Notes: a model not told the origin generated them from the letters alone. 64,000 bases of DNA from Aureococcus anophagefferens (GCF_000186865.1 NW_008705563.1:2288286-2352285), one strand, 5' to 3'; counted from the stretch's first letter, positions 41,301 to 51,990 are shown. Translations and numbers: made by a program.

Positions 41301-44300
41301 GCCGCGCCGGCTTTGGCGAACGCGCGCGCGGCGCCCTTCGCGAGGCGGCACAGGCTCCAGGGCGGGACGGCGTCTTTGCTCGCGAGCGCCGCGGCGTCGA
41401 CGGCCTCGGCCTTCGCCGCCGCGTCGAGGGCGTCGCCCAGGCGTTCAACGTCCAACGGCGACGCGCCGCCGGCCGCCTCGCGCCGCTTCAGCAGCCTTCG
41501 CAGCGCGATCTCGACGCGCGCGGCCGCCGCGCCGCGGAGCGCCGCGCGCGTCAGCCAGGTCTTGAGGCGTTCCACGGCGCCGTCGTCGTCGACGCCCACG
41601 AGGACGCAGGCGCAGGCGACCTCGCCCCCCGCCAACCGCAGGTCCGCGAGGCCGACCCGAAACCCCGGGTCGCCGCTGCGGTACGTCGTCGCGAGGACGA
41701 CCTGGACGCCGCCCGGCGGCGCGCCCAGCGCGTCGGCCCAGGCGCCCGCGTCGCAGCGGCCCGGCCGCGAGGAAAAGTGGACGTCGTCGAAGGCGCCCGA
41801 CGCCGCGCGGCGACAACACGCGGCGACGACGGCCGCGCAACAGCCGTCGCGCGCCTCCGCGTCGAGCGCCGCGCGCACGTCGACGGCCACCGCCGCCCGC
41901 GTCGGCCGCTCCGCGAGCAGGAGCGCGAGATCGTCGCCGTCCACATCCAGGGGCGCGCGCGCCTCCGGGTCGCCGGCGAAGAAGTCCGCCGTGAACGCGC
42001 GGCGCGCGCAGTCGTCGACGTCCGCGACGAACGCGCACTTTAACCTGAGCAGCACAAGAGTGATTCAAGTTCTCTTCAACATGAGTGTTCCGCGCGCGCG
42101 CGTTCCGAAAAAAACATCCATGCTTCGAGACCGTTCCGAGGGATGATCGCTCGTCCAAAAATCAGCCGAAACGAGTGGAAAACGGCCGAGATATGAGCCT
42201 TTGAAGTTGGGAATTTCGCTCTCTTTTGCTGCCCTGACTTTAACGCCGCGACCGCGGCGTCGGAGAAGGGCCGCGCCCCGAACAGCCGCAGCTCCACGAC
42301 GCCCGCCGGGTTCGCCCAGAGCCTCGCGTAGCATTCGCTCCCGCCGACGACCGCCGCGCCGTCGGGAGGCGTCGCGGGCGCTTTGGGGGAAGCGTAGACG
42401 CGCGTCCGGTTCGTCACCGCGTTCGCCGCCTTGGCGCACTGGCCCTCGGCAAAGGCCCGCTCGAGGTGGGCCAGCGCATCCGCGGCGGACGCGAACCAGG
42501 ACCGCGCCCGGAAGGGCCGCACGGGCGCGCTGTCCAGTAAATCGCAGGAGAACGGCGACACGTCGACGTCCGCGGCGCCGTCGCCGCCCGCGGGCACGAG
42601 GAGCTCGTGCGCGAGGCGCGTGGCGACGACGGCGCCCAACAGCCGCAGCTGGCTCGCGACGCGGGACGCGCGGCTCAGCGCGCAGCGCAGCGCGCGCGCG
42701 ACGGCCTCGCGGTCCTTGGCCTCGTCGTCCGCGGTCTTGCCCCGGAGCCGCGCGACGCTGATCGTCGTCGTCAGGCCCGCGGCGACGGCGCAGTGCGTCG
42801 CCGCGGGCCTGTGCTCCGGCGCCTCCGGGGGCCCGCGCGGCGGCAGCTGGCGCGCGCGCGTCGCCGGGTGGCGCGGCGGCGGCGACAGCGGCGCGCCGGG
42901 CGCCGCGCCCGGCGCGGGCGGCGCGGCGGCGGCCGCCGCGCCGAGCGTCGTCCGCCGGCCCATGGCGTAGGTGCCCGCGCCGCCGCGCGCGTAGGCCGCG
43001 CGGCCGTAGCGCCGCTGGGGCACGGCGACGACGTCGGCCTGGCGCGCGCTGTAGTGGATCTGGCACTCGTCGACGCGGACGGACGCGAAGTAGCCCTCGG
43101 GCGGCCGCTTCTCGTCGCGCGCGTCCACGGCCACGTAGGCGTCGCCCGCGCGCCGGAAGGCGATGCGCTTGAGGGACCTTTCCACGCGAGCGAAGGCCTC
43201 GTTCGTCGCGCCGCGGCTCGGCGCGGGCTTCGCGTCGTCCGCGGCCCACCTGTGTGGAAATCAACCAGTGGAATGGACGCGTCCAGCAAAACTTCAAACC
43301 TCTATCTCGGTCAAATCGAAGTCGATTCGGCTGATATTTGGACGAATCGATTGCTCTCGTCGAGTTCTCGAAGCACGGCAGAAAGCCTCGCGTCGAAACT
43401 GTCGATTAAGCGCACATTGAAGTCGGGTTGAAGATTTTGAAGATTTGATTTCCACACAGCGGCCCACGCCGACCGCTCGCAGAGCGCCGCCGCGAAGAAG
43501 GTCTCGAGATTCGGCGGCATGCGCTTGCCCGCGACGCCCGCGTCGTCGCCGCCGTAGGCGACGATGTCGATCTTGCACTCGACGCCCTCGCACGCGAGCC
43601 GCGCGGCGTCCTTCGGCGCGTCGACGCCTTTCCGCGCCGCGGCGCCGAGGCACCGCAGCGCCTCCGCGACGCCCAACGCGGGCGCCGCGAGGGGCTCCCG
43701 CGGCCGCGCGAGCTTGCACGCGAGGCTCAGCGCGGCGACGGCGGCGTCGAGGCGGCAGCCCAGGTCGTCGAGCGCCGCGTCGACGAGCTTCGGGCGGCCG
43801 CGGCCGCGCGCGGCCCGCGGGAGGCCCACGGAGATCTCGTCGCCGTTTCGCCGCGCGAAGAAGCCGCCGCAGGCCTCGTCGTCGTCGGGCAGCCGCTCGC
43901 CCGAGTTCGTGCGGCTCAGCCGCCCGCCGCTCGCGGGGATCGTGGCGGGGGCTTTGGCCGCGGACTTGAGCGCGCCCTCGACGGTCTCGAACGACGACGC
44001 GCGCGACAACCGCCCGACGGACGGCGGCGGCGTGTAGGGCTCGTCGCCGACCTGGGGCGTCGTGCGCCCGTCCTCGCCCTCGCTCAGCGGGTCCTCGCCG
44101 CGCCGCGGGCCGACGAACGCGTACGAGTCGCCGTCGCCGCCCGTCAGCGCGCCCAAGCGCAGAAAGCCCGCGCGGTCCCAGCAGCCCGCGGCCGCGGCCG
44201 CGAGCGCGTCGGCCCGCGCCAGGGCCCGCTCGCCCGCGAGGGCCGCGTTCGCGCGCCGGCCGCCGGTCCAGTCGCACCAGTCCAGCGCGTCCCGGACCTC

Positions 44301-47300
44301 GCGCGCCGTCGCCAGGTCCGGCCGCTCCCTCAGCAGACCGAGCACGCGGCTGCTGAACTCGCCCGCGTGCGCGTCCGCCGCCGCCTGGGCGATGCGCGCG
44401 AAGGCCGGGGAGAGGTCCGAGGAGCCGGTCGCGGCCGCCGCGGCGAAGTGGTCCGCGACGGCGCGCGCGTCGACCTCGGCGAAGGTCAGCTCCTCCCCCC
44501 TTTCCGTCGACGACAGCGCCGCGACCATGGCCACGCCGTCCTCGACGGCGCACCACGCGAGCCCGTCGTCCTCCGTGCCGTCCAACGCGCACGCGCCGCA
44601 GCAGTCGTCGAGCGCCTGGACGACGCGCGCGCGGACGCCCGCGGCCGCGACGCGCCGGAGGATCGCGGATTTCGCCGCGGCCTCGTCCTCGACGCCCGCG
44701 TCGCCGTCCGACGCCTCGGGGCTCGCCGGCGGCGGCGCCACGACGAGCGGCCCCAGGGTCGGCAGGTCCAGCGTCCGCGACGTCGGCGCGAAGGACGCGA
44801 GCGTCGCCGCGTCGCCGCGCGTCGCGACGTCGCCCCGCTCGAGCGCGGCGAGGCACCGGAGCGCGGCCAAACTCCGCGCGTCGAGGTCTCGCAGCGTCCG
44901 TCGCGCCGCGTGGCACGCGGCGACGGCGGGCGACGACCGCGGCCCCGCGTCGCACCACAATTCCACGCGGACGCGGTGGCGCGACGCGTCGACCGCGACG
45001 AGCGCCTGCACGACCGCGTCGTCGTCGTCGCGCGCCGCGTCGAGGTCGCCGAGCGCCGCGACGAGCGACGCCCCGAAGAACCCGGGCGCGCGGCACTCGT
45101 CGGCGACGCGGAAGCCCAGGCGCCGCCGCGCCCCGAGCAGCGCGGAGAACGCGCCGGCGCCGTCGAGCGCGCCGCCGTCGTACGAGTCGCGGAGCCGCGC
45201 GAGCGAGCTCCGGAGCCAGCGCTGCGTCCGCCCGTCGTCGCCCGCCGCCGGCGCGTCGCCGACGACGTCGGCCCAGAAGTCGCGGGGGTCCCGCGCGCGG
45301 ATGAGGCAGCGGCCCGCGCGCGCCGCGGCGCCGACCGGCGCGTCGCCGCCCGCGGCCCTTAGGAGCCGGTCCCGGAGGTCCGCGGCGAGGCCGCCGGCCG
45401 CCGCCCCCCGGCCGCCGAGGCACAGCAGGCTCACGCCGAGCACGCGGCTCCCGACCCAGCGGAGCGCCGCCACGCAGAGCAGCGGCGCGCCGTCGTCCGC
45501 GGGCACGACCGCGACGCCGCGCGGCGGCGGCGGCGGCGGCGCCGCGGGCCGCCGCCGCGCGTAGTGGCCCGGGAACCCGGCGCACTGGCGGCCCCAGCGG
45601 CTCGCGGCGTCGGCGACGCGCCGGCTCCGCGCCGCCGCGTCGTCGCCGCCGCCCGCGAGCGACAGCTCGAAGGCCGCGACGTCGCCGTAGGCGCCGCGCT
45701 CCGACGCCGGCAGCGAGCACGCGAGGCGCTCGAGCGCGTCCTTCGTCGGCGCCTTCTTGCGGTGCCGGGGCGTCTGCGCGGGCGGCGACGTCGACTCCTT
45801 GGCCAGGGAGCCGCTCGACGACTTGTCCTCGCGCGGGTCCTCGGAGATGTCGCCGAGCTCGACGGTCTCGTCTAAGAACGAGCCGACGGGCGGCCGCGAC
45901 GACCCCTTGGGCGACGACTTCGCGACCTTCGCCAGCGGCGTCGACAACCCCGGCAACGACGCCGCGGCCATGGCCACGAGCGCGCCGTCCTGGCGGAGCA
46001 GCGCGGCCGCGAGGTCCCGGAGGCGCCGCGCCTTGGGCGCGTCGCGCCTTCCGCCGCGGTCCCACCGCAGGAGCGCGTCGTCGTCGCTGGACGCGCCGGA
46101 GACGCGGGACCCCGACGGCGACCGCGTCCGGCTCCGGTCCGACTCCTCGAGCAGCCCCTCGCCCGTCTCGCCGAAGGTCCGCCGCCGCGCGCGCCGCGCC
46201 TCGTCCTCGTCCTCGAAGCGCGCCGCGCGCCCCCGCCGCTCGGGCTCGTCCACGGCCTCGCGGTCGAAGTCGCGGGGCCAGCCGTTGCAGGCCGAGGTCG
46301 GCGAAACGCCGGAGGACCGCCCGGCGCGCCCGTTCGGCGTCGTCGGCGCGCCCGCGGTCACTCCCAGGTTGTCGAGCGGCGGCAGGTCTCGCAGCGCGCG
46401 GACGACGTCCGCGGGCCCGACGACCTCGATGCGCGCCTGGAGCGCCGCGCCCCGCGCCGTGAGCGCCGCGGCGGCCAGATCCGTCGGCGGCGGGAGCTTC
46501 GCCGGCGCGCCCTGCACGACGTTGCCGTCCGACGGCGCGCCGGACCGGCGCCGCGCCTCCGCGACCAGATCGCCGTGGCCCGGCGGCCGCAGCTCCACCG
46601 TGTAGCGCAGCGTCGTGTCGTCGAACTTGGGCAGCTCCCAGGCTAAAACGATGGGGTCGCGCGTGGACGCGAAGCGCTGCCGCGGCGCGGGCATCGCGAA
46701 GCGGACGACGCGCAGGTCGAGCGCGCCCGTCGCCCGCAGGCTCGCCAGGTCCCGCAGCTCGACGTTGGGCAGCGGGTAGGCCGCGAGCTGCTCGCGGTAG
46801 ACGTCGCTCGACGCGTCGCCGCCCGCGAGCGCGCCCCGCGGGCTCCGCGCGGGCGCCTCGAGCGCCAGCGTCCGCTCGCCGGGGCTCTCCTCGAGGAAGA
46901 GGGGCCGGTGGATGGGCGACGGCGCCTCCGGCGGCGCCGACAGGGGACTCCGCCGCCAGAGGAGCTGGGCGCCCACGGGCTCGCGGTCGCGCGACGCGCG
47001 GACGCGGACGTCGCCGTTCGCGCCGCGCGCCGCGCGGAACGCGGCGAGGTCGCCCCGGGCGTCGAAGCCCAGGAGCGACCCGCCCGCGCGCTCGCAGACG
47101 AGGGCCACGGACGCCCAGTCCGGCGCGAGGCCGAAGCAGGAGTCGTCCGCGTCGTCGTCGTCGTCGTCGCCGGCGCCGAGCGCCTGGACGACGGGGTCGT
47201 CGACGCCGTCCGGCGACGGCTCCCGCGAATTTCGGTTCGCCTCGCCGGCGCCCGCGCTGAGGCCGCCGCCGTAGTCGAGCACGTGGAGCCGGCAGCCCGA

Positions 47301-48098
47301 CCGGCGGCAGTCCGCGACGACGCCCGCCGCTCCCAGCAAGCCGCAGACGGCCGGCGCGCCGACGCCGTTGCCGTCCGTCGCCACGACGACGCTCCGGGCC
47401 CGATTGTCGCTCGCGAAGCGCAGGGCGAACAAACCCGCGGCGGCGCAGCGCTCGAGGGAGCTCCGGGGGGCTTGCGGGGGCCCGCCGCGCCGGTCGCAAC
47501 GCGCGCGGCCAAACTGCGCGAACGCGCGCCGCGCGAGCCGCGACTCCGCGGCGCGCACGGCGTCCGCCACCGTCTTCTCGGCGTTTGCCGTGTCCTCGCC
47601 GCTGCGCACGACGCAGCGGCCCGCGGCGCGCCAGACGACGTCGGAAGATTGAAAATCTTCCGCCTCGAACTCGTCGCTGTCGTCGAACGCGACGACGATC
47701 TGGAGCTCCACGTCGACGCCGGCGAGGGGCGCCGCGGCCTCGGGCGCCGCGAGGGCGCCGAGGATGGCGCCGAGCGCCTTGGGCGCCGCGGACAGCGGCA
47801 CCGCGCCCACGCGCGCCGTGCGGGCGTACATGGACGCGTCGAGCGCCAAGACGACGGCGTGGCGCCGCGGCGCGAACCAGACGGCGCTCGGCGGCGCCAG
47901 CAGCGCCGCGTCCTCGCGCGCGTTCGCCGCGCACACGACGCGGCGTGGGGCCGGGTGGGTCAGGGGCGCGTCGTCGCCGCCGGCGTCGACGCGCCGCACC
48001 TGCCGCCAGAGGTGCGCCAGGTGCCAGGCCGCCGCGGCCCGCGGCGACCAGGACCCGGGCGCCTCCACGTGGACGCTGACGGCCACCGGGGAGGGCAT
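38390..48098 (-). CDS. giant SZT2-like protein (five exons, four introners)
   Basis: Exons 48098-43468, 43249-42245, 42044-40289, 40088-39573 and 39364-38390 total 8,883 bp, or 2,960 residues, with phases 2, 2, 0, 0 matching throughout. The N-terminus has a vWA-like strand pattern (AVVLALDASMYARTARVG, VELQIVVAFDDSDEF, ARSVVVATDGNGVGA) followed by CFGLAPDWASVALVCERAGGS. This resembles the start of SZT2, the 3,400-residue scaffold of the KICSTOR complex that tethers GATOR1 and represses TORC1 at the lysosome. Much of the rest is low-similarity Ala/Arg-rich sequence with loop insertions. The size and N-terminal pattern support the call; identity is not certain. Translation beyond ATG 48098 (up to 48251) is ignored because it runs into the promoter of the divergent gene. 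Confidence 0.55.
39365..39564 (-). mobile_element. family-1 introner (200 bp), sense in giant gene intron 4
   Basis: Ends CTGTGTGGAATTC and GAATTCCACACAG; direct repeat CCCGCGAC at 39357-39364 and 39565-39572 (GTCGCGGG on the gene strand). The intron is 39572-39365, GT donor, phase 0, rejoining AYPGVAGGPGGVRLA. Confidence 0.95.
40089..40280 (+). mobile_element. family-2 introner (192 bp), giant gene intron 3
   Basis: Ends CTGGGCAGCAAAAGAG and CTCTTGTGCTGCCCTG; direct repeat GCGCGCGC at 40081-40088 and 40281-40288. The intron is 40288-40089 with a GC donor, phase 0; the frame supports excision with one repeat copy. Confidence 0.93.
42045..42236 (+). mobile_element. family-2 introner (192 bp), giant gene intron 2
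   Basis: Ends CTGAGCAGCACAAGAG and CTCTTTTGCTGCCCTG; perfect and compositionally unusual direct repeat ACTTTAAC at 42037-42044 and 42237-42244. The intron is 42244-42045: the GT donor opens the repeat (GTTAAAGT), phase 2, restoring VAALKCAFVAD. Confidence 0.96.
43250..43459 (+). mobile_element. family-1 introner (210 bp), antisense in giant gene intron 1
   Basis: Ends CTGTGTGGAAATC and GATTTCCACACAG; direct repeat CGGCCCAC at 43242-43249 and 43460-43467. It carries a 9-bp internal tandem duplication (TTTGAAGAT) near its right end, which accounts for most of the extra length. The intron is 43467-43250, GT donor, phase 2. Confidence 0.95.
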
Positions 48099-48278
48099 TT
48101 TGGGCTGGTGGAAATGGGATTTTACCGAGCCATCTCTGCGCGAACCGGCTCGTCTGACTTCTTGCCGCAGCACCATCTCAGCACCTTGGCGATTGCCTCC
48201 GACGCGCGCGCCCGCCTCTGCAGCCAAAGCGTGCTTGAGCACGCCGCACAACAGCCTGCAATAGCGCTTCCAGCGATC

Positions 48279-48701
48279 ATGTCCGACAGCGACTCGGACG
48301 ACGCGCCGGAGGAGGTCGTGTCGTCGAAGCAGCGGCGGCCGTCCGCCGGCGACGACGACGACGGGCCCGAGGAGGCGTCGTCGAGCGCGCAGCCCGGCGG
48401 CGGCGGCGAGGACGCGCCGCGGAAGAAGCGCGCTCGGACCACGGGCACGCAGCGGCGCCTCGCGGCGGCGACGCGCGTGCGCGCCGCGGAGGCCGCGCCC
48501 GAGCCGGCGGAGGACTTCATCGCGCTGCCCGCGGAGGAGCCGCCGCGGCCGGCGCCGGAGCGGAGGCGCAGGGTCGCGAAGAACGTCTTCGTCAGCGACG
48601 AGTCGACGCCGCTGTCCCTCTTCGACTCCAAGCCCAGCCAGTCCGCGCTGGACCTCGAGAAGCGGAAAATGGGCACGAAGAAGCGCGTGGCGCGGCGCTA
48701 G
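48279..48701 (+). CDS. small acidic/basic nuclear-type protein, unknown
   Basis: 140 residues, ATG 48279. The first half is Asp/Glu/Ser-rich (MSDSDSDDAPEEVVSS), followed by a basic patch (RKKRARTTGTQRRL). The C-terminal block (NVFVSDESTPLSLFDSKPSQ, then LEKRKMGTKKRVARR) looks more conserved. Charge pattern and nuclear signals suggest a nuclear or nucleolar factor. Family not recognised. It shares a 180-bp promoter with the giant gene. Confidence 0.55.
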   Translation: MSDSDSDDAPEEVVSSKQRRPSAGDDDDGPEEASSSAQPGGGGEDAPRKKRARTTGTQRRLAAATRVRAAEAAPEPAEDFIALPAEEPPRPAPERRRRVAKNVFVSDESTPLSLFDSKPSQSALDLEKRKMGTKKRVARR

Positions 48702-48900
48702 GTGGTAAATGCAGCGGGTCTTTCGGTGCCGTCGCTAGTGATCGACGCCGCTTTGTCGTTGCCATTGCGGAGAGGACTAAGAGAGGACGGGATCAGAACT
48801 TCAAGGTTGACGTCAAACGAAACTGCAAAATTTCGATCGGCTGCCTTCCAGTCATCGTGGCCGAGTCGGGCGCCCCGTCGGGCAGCCCCGCCGGGTCGCC

Positions 48901-49695
48901 ATGCCGTACGTCTTCCACGACGTCACGGGTTCGCTCATCAACGTCGGCGTGGGCATCCTCATGAAGTGGATGCTCGGCAGCGACGATTTGGTGTGGCTCG
49001 CCCCGTTCATGGCGCGGGGCCAGGCGCGGCACAAGTGCCGCATGGCGTTCAAGTACGTCGTCTCCGTCGCGTTCCTCACGCTCGTCGCCTGCGGGCTCGG
49101 CGCCATCGTCACGGCGACGGCGACGAGCGGCTCCGGCGACGCCGCGGACGAGGCCGTGGGGACGATCGCGGGCGCCCTCCTCTTCGCCTACGCCGTCCAC
49201 TTGGCGCGCGACGAGGGCTACTTCGAGCGCTGCGCGCCGGAGAAGGGCGGCGGCGGCGGCGGCGGCGACGAGGCGCCGAGCCGCATCGAGGCCGCGCTCG
49301 CGACGTCGCTCAAGAGCGCGAGCGACGCGTTCGACGGCGTCGCGGACGTCGCGCTCTGCGGGTCCGGCGAGGCCGGCGACGGCCAGGCGCTGCTCAAGGA
49401 CCCGGACCGCGCGGCGAAGGCGCAGAAGGACATCGTCGTCGTCGCGTTCCTCGGGTCCTTGGACGACTTCATGGTCTACTTCGCGCTTTCGCTCTCGGGC
49501 AAGATCACGTGGCTCGAGCTCTTCCTCGGCGTGACCATCGGCGCCGTGGCCATCGCCCTCGTCGTCGGCACGCTCCTCGAGGCGTCGGAGGCGCTCTCCG
49601 ACCTCGTCGAGAACGTGCCCGTGCCCCTCGTCCTCGCGCTCGTCGCCGTCTACATCGTCGCGTCGAGCTGGGTCCCCGCGCTCGAGATCAGCTGA
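48901..49695 (+). CDS. CadD/LysE-like multi-pass membrane protein
   Basis: 264 residues, ATG 48901. Two halves with related motifs suggest internal duplication: DLVWLAPFMARGQ with helices LINVGVGILMKWML and YVVSVAFLTLVACGLGAIV, then SLDDFMVYFALSLSGKITWL with the closing helices. A roughly 70-residue charged loop sits between them. The Asp-Asp pair at the start of a helix and the two-repeat plan resemble the cadmium-resistance CadD / LysE-type exporter superfamily. Ion export is a reasonable but unproven role. There is no targeting leader, so the membrane is unknown. Confidence 0.5.
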   Translation: MPYVFHDVTGSLINVGVGILMKWMLGSDDLVWLAPFMARGQARHKCRMAFKYVVSVAFLTLVACGLGAIVTATATSGSGDAADEAVGTIAGALLFAYAVHLARDEGYFERCAPEKGGGGGGGDEAPSRIEAALATSLKSASDAFDGVADVALCGSGEAGDGQALLKDPDRAAKAQKDIVVVAFLGSLDDFMVYFALSLSGKITWLELFLGVTIGAVAIALVVGTLLEASEALSDLVENVPVPLVLALVAVYIVASSWVPALEIS

Positions 49696-50021
49696 CGGGC
49701 GGTTAATGTATGCCCCGGTCGATGCGGATGCGGCGACCACTGGTTCGCTGAAGCGGGGAATCTGCGCCTCAGGTGCTCGTTGGCGGCAACACTGACTTCA
49801 CTACGTTTGCGCCAGTTCTGCCGCCGATGGACTCTTCATAGGGCGTCGAAACACGCGTTTTAGGACCGCAATCTGCAACGCAGCGCGCGCGAGGCCACAT
49901 CCGAACGCATCTGCAGCGTCGCGCCGCACTCTGCAAAAAGCGTCGCGCGTGACGACGTCGAGAGCTCCGCAGCCGACGCCGCCGAAAGCTCCGTAGCCGC
50001 CGCACTCTGCGCTGCAACGCC
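49696..50021. other. intergenic
   Basis: 326 bp without a recognisable gene. It contains GC-rich short repeats (GCCGCACTCTGC twice, near 49924 and 49998) just upstream of the next start. Confidence 0.5.
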
Positions 50022-51939
50022 ATGGCCCACCGCGGGCGGCGCATCCTGTCGCTGCTACCGAGCGCGACGGAGATCGTCGGCGGCCTGGGCCTCGAGGACT
50101 GCATCGTCGGCGTGACCCACGAGTGCAACCCCGACTTCATCGGCGGCCTCCTCGCGCGGGGCGTGCCGCGCGTGACGTCGAGCGCCATCGACCCGCACGC
50201 GCTGCCGCAGGGCGAGATCGACGGCATGGTCAAGGCGTCGCTCGGCGCGGGGCTGAGCCTCTACGGCGTCGACGAGGCCCTGGTCCGCGCGGCGGCGCCG
50301 GACCTCGTGCTCACGCAGATGCTCTGCGCGGTCTGCGCGCCGTCCGCGGACGACGTCGGCGCGGCGTGCGCGAACGTCTTCCCGGCGGGCCGCGGCGCGC
50401 CGGAGATCTTGAACCTGGAGCCGCGCGACGTCGCGGGCGTCGCGGAGACTTTTGGTGTTGTCGCGCGCGCCTGCGGCGCGGCGGACCGCGGCGCGGCTGC
50501 TCGAGCGCGAGTTCCGGAGCCGGCTCGACCGCGTCGCGGCCGCGTCGGCGGCGTTCGCGGAGGCGCCGACGGTGCTCCTGCTCGAGTGGCTCGAGCCGCC
50601 CTTCGACGGCGGCCACTGGGTGCCGGAGCTCATCGCGACGGCGGGCGGGATCCCGGCGCGCAACGCCGAGGGCGGGCTGAGTCGGGGCATGGCCTGGGAC
50701 GACGTCTACGAAGCGGACCCGGACGTCGTCCTCGTCGCGTGCTGCGGCTTCGACCTCGCGCGCAACGCCGCGGACGCGCGGCTCCACGGCGACAGGCTGT
50801 CGAAGCTCCGCGCGGCGCGGGAGGGGCGCCTCTTCGCCGTCGACGGCGACCGCTACTTCGCGCGGCCGTCGCAGTCCCTGGCGGCGGGCGCGGCGCTGGT
50901 GGCGCGGTGCGCGCGGCACTGGGAGCCCGGCGTCGCCGACCTCGAAGCGGCGCTCGGCGACTTCCTGCCCGCGGAGGGCGCCGGCTGGGAGCGGCTCGAC
51001 CTCGCCCGCGCGGCCGTCCGCGCGGACGCGCGCGCGCCGTCGGCGCTGACCGCCGCGGGCGTCGACGACGACTTCGCGGCCGACGGCTGGGCGGCGGCGC
51101 ACGCGGTCGCCGTCGCGGAGGGGCGGAGCTGGTACGAGGACCCGGCGACGGGCTACCGCGTCATGACGTCCGCGAAGCACGCGGAGCGCGGCGCGTGCTG
51201 CGGGAGCGGCTGCCGCCACTGCCCCTTCGAGCACGCGAACGTCGAGGACCGCGCGGCGCGCATCTCGCAGCCCGCCTGGCTCGCGAACCCGCCGCCGGCG
51301 GCGGCGGACCCCGTCACCGTGCTCTTCTTCTCGGGCGGCAAGGACTCGCTCCTGGCGCTGCGGCGCCTCGCGGCCGCGGGGCGGGACGTCGTCTTGCTCA
51401 CGACCTTCGACGCGGGCGAGCGGCGCGTCGCGCACCAGGATGTTGGGATCGAAGATATTGTGAAACAGGCAACCCACCTGGGCCTGCCCCTGCTGGGCTG
51501 CCCGCTCCACCGGTCGAGCGGTAGAGCCTATGTGGACCACGTCGCGGCCGCGCTCGAATTGGTCGGCGCGCCCGTGCGGTCCCTCGCGTTCGGCGACCTC
51601 CACCTCGACCACATCCGGGGCTGGCGCGAGGACGCGCTGGCGCACCTGGGCTTCGACCTCGAGTTCCCCCTCTGGCACGCGGCCTACGACGAGCTCGCCG
51701 CGGACCTCGCGGCGTCGCGGGTACCCTGCGTCGTCTCCGCGGTCACCGTCGACGACGCGCCGGTCGCCGTCGGCGCGGCGTACTCCGCGGACGTCGCGGC
51801 GGCGTGCGCGGCGGCGGGCCTCGACGCCTTCGGCGAGCGCGGCGAGTTCCACACGCTCGCGCGCGTCTGGGACGTGCCCCGGCACACGGCGCTCGGCGTC
51901 CACCCGAAGATCGCCTGCGCGCCCAAATTCAGTTTCTAA
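50022..51939 (+). CDS. PBP-like / Cys-rich / Dph6-like ATP-pyrophosphatase fusion, with frameshift
   Basis: Two overlapping frames form one protein of about 640 residues. The N-terminal part (ILSLLPSATEIVGGLGLEDC, VGVTHECNPDF, VPRVTSSAID) is a BtuF/cobalamin-type periplasmic-binding-protein fold, continued in the second frame by PTVLLLEWLEPPFDGGHWVP. Then comes a compact Cys motif (RGACCGSGCRHCPFEHANV, DUF5522-like). The C-terminal part is an ATP-pyrophosphatase of the diphthine-ammonia ligase group (LFFSGGKDSLLALRRLAAAG, LAFGDLHLDHIRGWREDAL). The shift between frames near 50470-50510 (DRGAA to RLLER) cannot be explained by any GT/GC-AG intron of fitting phase. A +1/-2 sequence error or real frameshift is likely. 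Confidence 0.75.
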
Positions 51940-51990
51940 CACGGCGTCCACCCGAAGATCGCCTGCGCGCCCAAATTCAGCTTCTAACAC
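51895..51990 (+). repeat. 48-bp tandem duplication over the stop codon
   Basis: Positions 51895-51942 and 51943-51990 differ by one base. Each copy contains the last 14 codons and the TAA of the fusion gene; the second is now 3' UTR and overlaps the end of the convergent CIA30 gene (stop at 51984). Confidence 0.95.

Noticed and set aside
48099..48251. N-terminal extension of the giant gene
   Set aside because: No ATG in frame at its beginning, and it overlaps the promoter of the divergent gene at 48279; ATG 48098 is preferred.
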